A DNA stretch of 64,000 nt from DATLLJ01 sp035537875. Its GTDB lineage: Bacteria > Acidobacteriota > Vicinamibacteria > Vicinamibacterales > CAVVIG01. Positions 60,203-64,000 of this stretch are shown here, piece after piece (the first letter of the stretch is position 1; each line of letters opens with the position of its first letter). The notes under the pieces are model-generated. The model was not told the DNA's origin and ran no database searches. It was given only the letters and a program-made list of their open reading frames with translations. The stretch lies in NCBI GenBank assembly GCA_035537875.1, contig DATLLJ010000070.1, forward strand, positions 1 to 64,000, written 5' to 3'. The translations under genes and the position numbers were made by a program.

Positions 60203-62563
60203 TCACGTCCGGACGGTGAGGATCAGGTACGCCGCGGCGGCGGTGAACAGGATATTGGGTGTCCACGCCGCCAGCATCGGCGGCAGCAGGCCGCCCGCCC
60301 CCAATGCGGCACACACGCTCACGAGCAGCCAATAGACGATGGCAAGGATGATGGCGGCGCCGACGCCGTAGAGAGCCCCCCGGCTACCGGTGGTGACGGC
60401 GAAAGGAACCGCCAGCAGGGTCAGCACGATCGTCACGAAGGGAAACGCAATCTTGCGCTGCAGTTCCACCATGTAGCGCATGACGTCGTATCCACCGACC
60501 TGTAACTGCGCCACATAACGCTTGAGCTGGCTGTATGTCATCAGGTCGGCGATCGGCTGGTCGTTCTTGAAATAGCTGGGCGGCTCGAGGGACAGCGGCC
60601 GGTTGGAAAACGGCGAATAGCTGACGACCGTCTTGGTGACGTCGTTCTTGGTCGTGCGCAAGATGTCGCGGGACCACCCGTCTGTTGCGACCCAACCCCA
60701 GGTGCGTTGTCCATCGGTCCCGTCCGATGGCGTCAGCGCGACACGCGTCGCGCGAGTCACCGCGCGCAAGTCCCATCGCGCAGGGTCGACTTGATAGACG
60801 GTGAACTGATGAAACTCGTTCTTCGCGGAGTCGAAGAGATCGTAGTGATAGACGTTCCCGTTTTCTCCAATCATCCACCGGCGGTCCAGCGCCCCGAAGC
60901 TCGCCGGCGGATAGCCGCGAATGAGGCGATTGAGACGATCGGCCTCGCGGTTGGAGTAGGCAATGACCTGCTCCTGCAGTCCGAAGAGCACGGCGCTCGC
61001 CGCCGCCCCGAACAGGAGCAGCGGGGCGGCGGTCCGGTAGAGGCTGATGCCGCATGCGCGCATGACGACGAGCTCGCTCGATTTCGTCAGCAGGCCGATC
61101 GTCACGAGCGTCGCGACGAGGGCCGCTATCGGGATGACGTATACGACGTACTGCGGCGTCTGGTAGAAGAAGTACTGCAGGATCAGGCTCGTTGTGGCCG
61201 TGCCCCGAAAGAGCTTGTCGGCCAGATCCATGAACGTCGAGATGTAGAACACGCCCAGAAGGGAAACGAGGCCCAGAAAGAAGATCCGCAGGTACTGGCT
61301 CGAGACGTACAAGTCGAGCAGGGCAGGGCGGGGAAGGTTCAGGTGCGGGACACGAATCACCAGCACAACCCGATTTCGCCGCGGGGTGTCTCCTGTCCCC
61401 GCGACAGTCGTGGTGGTGGAATGGTGCCGCCAGAACGTCGGAATGCCGATGCGAATCGGCCGGTCGGCCGATCCCGCGCGCCAGAACACCAACGCGATTC
61501 CAGCCGCTCCGAAAATCACGTTCGGCACCCAGGGCGCCAGTCCAGGCGGAACGCGCCCGGTGTGGCCGGCCGCGCGGAAAGTCCACAGCACGACGTAATA
61601 GGCGAAGATGACGCCGAAGCCGAGGACGAAGCTCGCCAGGCGTCCGTCCTTGCGATGACTGACGCCGAGCCCCAGACCAATCAGCGCGAGAACCAGGGCC
61701 GCCGTGGGAATGGCGAACTTCAGCTGAATCGTGTAGCGCTGAGCGTTCGCCGAATCGCCGTTCTTGGCGGCCGCGGCGATACTTTCGCGCAACTCCGCGA
61801 TGCTCATCTCCGTCGGCGTCTTCGTCGGGGTGATGCTCGAGAAGACGGTGTTCGGGTCGAGATGGATCAGGACCCTGTCGTAGTCGGCGCCTTCGTATTC
61901 GTCAGGCTTCGCCGCCGAGGTCGTATGTCGCGTCCCGTCGGTGAGTTCCAGCGACACGGTCCGCTTCGCCCGATCGACGAGCAGGCGCCCGGTCTGCGCA
62001 AGGTAAAGCGTCGTCCGGCCCTCCTCGTAGGTGTCGGCCAGGAACACCTCTTTCCAACCACTCGACGTCACCTCGCGGGCGTAGATGGTCCGGCTCGGGA
62101 ACTCGGTATAGAAGATGCGGGGTTTGACGTTGCTTTCCGCCCGGTTGGCGATGACGTTGAAGACGATCTCGCGGTACGTCTGATTCGCGTCGGGCAGAGC
62201 GACTATGATCTGGTGCGCGGTAGCCAGGGCGCCCACCAGGGCGATGCACGCGACCGGACGAATCAGTCGGAACGGGCTGACGCCGCACGCCTGCATGGCC
62301 ACGAACTCTCGATCGGCGGACAGCTTGCCGAAACCAATCAGGATGCCGAGCAGCACCGACATCGGAATGGTCAGGCTGAGCGATGAGGGCAGCAGCAGAA
62401 TCAGCGCGTGGAGAAACGTCGTCCAGGCGATGCCCTTGACGATCAACTCCTCGGCCTGCCGCAGAATAGGCGGCACGGAGAGGATGAACGTCAGCAGCAG
62501 CAGCGAGAGGCCCATCGGTGCCAGGACCTCGCGGATGATGTACCGATCGATGATGCGGAACAT
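60203..62563 (-). CDS. Fused LptF-LptG lipopolysaccharide export permease
   Basis: 786 residues, twice the length of one YjgP/YjgQ permease. Residues ~1-375 are LptF-like: MFRIIDRYIIREV start, membrane helices, a periplasmic beta-jellyroll (about 150-270), then three helices ending AGIALVFWRA. A loop of about 50 residues leads to an LptG-like half (about 420-786): LDLYVSSQYLRIFFLGLV, ISLYRTAAPLL, a second jellyroll and a last helical bundle with LLAVPFAVTTGSRG. With LptB (not seen here) this would form the ABC transporter that extracts LPS from the inner membrane. The ATG at 62563 matches the family start; a GTG six codons earlier is possible. Divergent to a GH57 gene. Confidence 0.92.
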   Translation of the reverse strand: MFRIIDRYIIREVLAPMGLSLLLLTFILSVPPILRQAEELIVKGIAWTTFLHALILLLPSSLSLTIPMSVLLGILIGFGKLSADREFVAMQACGVSPFRLIRPVACIALVGALATAHQIIVALPDANQTYREIVFNVIANRAESNVKPRIFYTEFPSRTIYAREVTSSGWKEVFLADTYEEGRTTLYLAQTGRLLVDRAKRTVSLELTDGTRHTTSAAKPDEYEGADYDRVLIHLDPNTVFSSITPTKTPTEMSIAELRESIAAAAKNGDSANAQRYTIQLKFAIPTAALVLALIGLGLGVSHRKDGRLASFVLGFGVIFAYYVVLWTFRAAGHTGRVPPGLAPWVPNVIFGAAGIALVFWRAGSADRPIRIGIPTFWRHHSTTTTVAGTGDTPRRNRVVLVIRVPHLNLPRPALLDLYVSSQYLRIFFLGLVSLLGVFYISTFMDLADKLFRGTATTSLILQYFFYQTPQYVVYVIPIAALVATLVTIGLLTKSSELVVMRACGISLYRTAAPLLLFGAAASAVLFGLQEQVIAYSNREADRLNRLIRGYPPASFGALDRRWMIGENGNVYHYDLFDSAKNEFHQFTVYQVDPARWDLRAVTRATRVALTPSDGTDGQRTWGWVATDGWSRDILRTTKNDVTKTVVSYSPFSNRPLSLEPPSYFKNDQPIADLMTYSQLKRYVAQLQVGGYDVMRYMVELQRKIAFPFVTIVLTLLAVPFAVTTGSRGALYGVGAAIILAIVYWLLVSVCAALGAGGLLPPMLAAWTPNILFTAAAAYLILTVRT

Positions 62564-62611
62564 GAGATGCCGGGCGCTCACTCGGCCCGTTCAGCCAACA
62601 GGGTACCACCG

Positions 62612-64000
62612 ATGACCCGGGTCGCGATCCTGTGGCACATGCACCAGCCCTTCTACGAGGACCTGGCCACCCGGGAACATATCCTGCCGTGGGTCCGGCT
62701 GCACGCACTCAAGGACTATTTCGGCATGGTGGCGCTGCTCAGGGAGTTCCCCGACATCAAGATGACGTTCAACCTCGTGCCGTCATTGCTCGTCCAGCTC
62801 GAGGCGTTCGCGGCCGGTCGTGCCAGCGATCGACACCTGGAGTTGAGCCTGAAGCCGGCAGCCGAGCTCACAGAGTCCGACATCGACTTCATCCTGGACA
62901 ACTTCTTCCACGCGCAACGTCAGCGGATGATCGACATCTACCCGCGCTACGGCGAACTGCTGGCGCGGCGGGGCGGATCGCTGCCGACCGAGGCAGACAA
63001 GCGGTCCGCTGCACGCCGGTTCACCACCGACGATCTTCTCGATCTCCAGGTCTGGCACAAGCTGGCCTGGATCGATCCGTCGTACCTCGAGGGCGATTCT
63101 CGCGTTCGGCATCTGGTGGAGAAGGGAAGCGGCTACACCGAAGACGACAAGGCGATGCTGGGACGCATCGAACTGGAACTGCTGAACCGCGTCATCCCCG
63201 AGTATCGCGCGGCGGCGGACCGTGGCCAGATCGAAATCTCGACGTCCCCCTTCTACCATCCCATCCTGCCGCTCCTGTGCGACACGAACGTCTACCTGAG
63301 GACCCATCCGGATTCGCCGATGCCCCGCGAGCGGTTCGTGCACCCTGAAGACGCGCGCGAACAGATGGAGCGCGCGGCCCGCTGTCACGAACGTTTGTTC
63401 GGCCGCCGAACGAGCGGCCTGTGGCCGTCAGAGGGTTCGGTCTCGGATGCCATGATTCCGCTGGCGACTCGGGCTGGTTTCACCTGGATGGCCACCGACG
63501 AGCTGATTTTGGCGCGCACGCTCGGGGTCGTGCTGGCGCGCGATCATCACGGGCAGCTCGAACACCCTGAACGCCTGTATACGCCCTACGACGTGACCGC
63601 CGGCAGCGCCACCATCGCATGTGTCTTCCGCGATCATGCGCTCTCCGATCTGATCGGGTTCTCGTACGCCGGCTGGGAGGCCGAAGCAGCGGCCGAGGAC
63701 TTCGTCAACCGGCTTTCCGAGGCGGGCCGGCGCTACCGCGAGCGGAGCGGCGGGGAAGAGGCCCTGCTGCCTATCATCCTCGACGGCGAGAACGCCTGGG
63801 AGCATTTCGAAGGAGGCGGACGGCCCTTTCTGCGAGCGCTGTATCGACGCCTGTCGCAGCACCCCGAGCTGCGAACGGTGACGATGACCGAGGGGTGCGC
63901 GGGTCCGCGACGCCAGCTGACGGGCATTTTTCCCGGTTCCTGGATTGACGCGAACTTCTACGTCTGGATCGGCCACGCCGACGATCGTCGCGCGTGGAGT
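62612..64000 (+). CDS. Glycoside hydrolase family 57 protein, 3' end beyond the window
   Basis: 463 codons from the ATG at 62612 to the window edge with no stop. The GH57 start AILWHMHQPFYED holds the first motif (HMHQP). STSPFYHPILPLL is the second (usually HP-x-LP), with the nucleophile Glu274 in LWPSEGSVSD and Asp391 in DGENAWE as the acid/base region. GH57 enzymes are alpha-amylase, branching or 4-alpha-glucanotransferase enzymes acting on alpha-glucans; which one cannot be told. No signal peptide, so cytoplasmic. The ribosome site is weak; its start is 49 bp from the lptFG start on the other strand. Confidence 0.9.
   Translation, partial: MTRVAILWHMHQPFYEDLATREHILPWVRLHALKDYFGMVALLREFPDIKMTFNLVPSLLVQLEAFAAGRASDRHLELSLKPAAELTESDIDFILDNFFHAQRQRMIDIYPRYGELLARRGGSLPTEADKRSAARRFTTDDLLDLQVWHKLAWIDPSYLEGDSRVRHLVEKGSGYTEDDKAMLGRIELELLNRVIPEYRAAADRGQIEISTSPFYHPILPLLCDTNVYLRTHPDSPMPRERFVHPEDAREQMERAARCHERLFGRRTSGLWPSEGSVSDAMIPLATRAGFTWMATDELILARTLGVVLARDHHGQLEHPERLYTPYDVTAGSATIACVFRDHALSDLIGFSYAGWEAEAAAEDFVNRLSEAGRRYRERSGGEEALLPIILDGENAWEHFEGGGRPFLRALYRRLSQHPELRTVTMTEGCAGPRRQLTGIFPGSWIDANFYVWIGHADDRRAWS

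Noticed and set aside
60707..62386. 559-residue plus-strand frame opposite lptFG
   Set aside because: Arg/Glu/Asp-rich antisense shadow of a membrane protein gene with no hydrophobic helix or domain.

Overview
The window is GC-rich, densely coded chromosomal DNA from a diderm bacterium. The best fit is an Acidobacteriota member, probably of the Vicinamibacteria type. This is an inference from four things: a remnant of the kinase-plus-beta-propeller serine/threonine kinases that this phylum carries in large numbers, tandem secreted paralogs next to a DUF6152-type protein, a secretin with a C-terminal cohesin-like domain, and a one-piece LptF-LptG. No rRNA, tRNA, CRISPR array, transposase or phage gene was seen. 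Most long open frames opposite the real genes are codon-bias shadows.

Layout. 1-9.3 kb holds a partial secreted protein, a deleted kinase relic, a tannase-family esterase, a six-repeat secreted protein, a small competence/pilus group (ComEA-like, FimT-like pseudopilin, PilZ, sigma54-type activator) and a secreted protein with a phospholipase A2 active-site motif. 9.4-14 kb is the glycine cleavage operon gcvT-gcvH-gcvP. 14-17.5 kb (minus) is an operon of three tandem paralogs, a DUF6152-like protein and a small exported protein, followed by a relic of an aminodeoxychorismate-lyase-like gene. 18-25.6 kb is housekeeping: NAD(P)HX repair, tsaE, guaB, secA and an M23 peptidase. 25.8-33.2 kb is an envelope-sugar locus with two polytopic glycosyltransferase-like proteins (one carrying a PA14-like insert), then a Gfo/Idh dehydrogenase, a hexapeptide acetyltransferase, a GT2 enzyme and a DegT aminotransferase. 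33.3-36.8 kb encodes ComM and a LysM lytic transglycosylase.

37.0-39.2 kb is a two-gene bacterial microcompartment module: a BMC-H shell protein followed by a CoA-acylating aldehyde dehydrogenase with a long C-terminal extension. No pentamer, phosphotransacylase or signature enzyme lies beside it. 39.3-42.4 kb has a lipoprotein, a second polytopic glycosyltransferase and a small transglycosylase.

42.5-53.9 kb is a type IV pilus / type II secretion locus: pilC, pilB, pilM, pilN, pilO, a pilP-like gene, a secretin with TPR and cohesin-like domains, and three pseudopilins, one with a collagen-like tail. A divergent Ig/PKD lipoprotein lies inside the locus. Its intergenic gaps hold short tandem repeats of 7, 8 and 13 bp. 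53.9-64 kb has a beta-lactamase-fold hydrolase overlapping murQ, a Xer recombinase, metK behind a structured leader, a PHP-domain protein, fused lptFG, and a GH57 glycosidase cut by the window edge.

Themes: envelope biogenesis and peptidoglycan turnover (SecA, LptFG, MurQ, two lytic transglycosylases, M23), surface polysaccharide, and a pilus or secretion machine with adhesion-type domains. The observations most worth a second look are the two-gene BMC module, the secretin-cohesin gene with its collagen-tailed pseudopilin, the metK leader, the six-repeat protein and the PLA2-motif protein.
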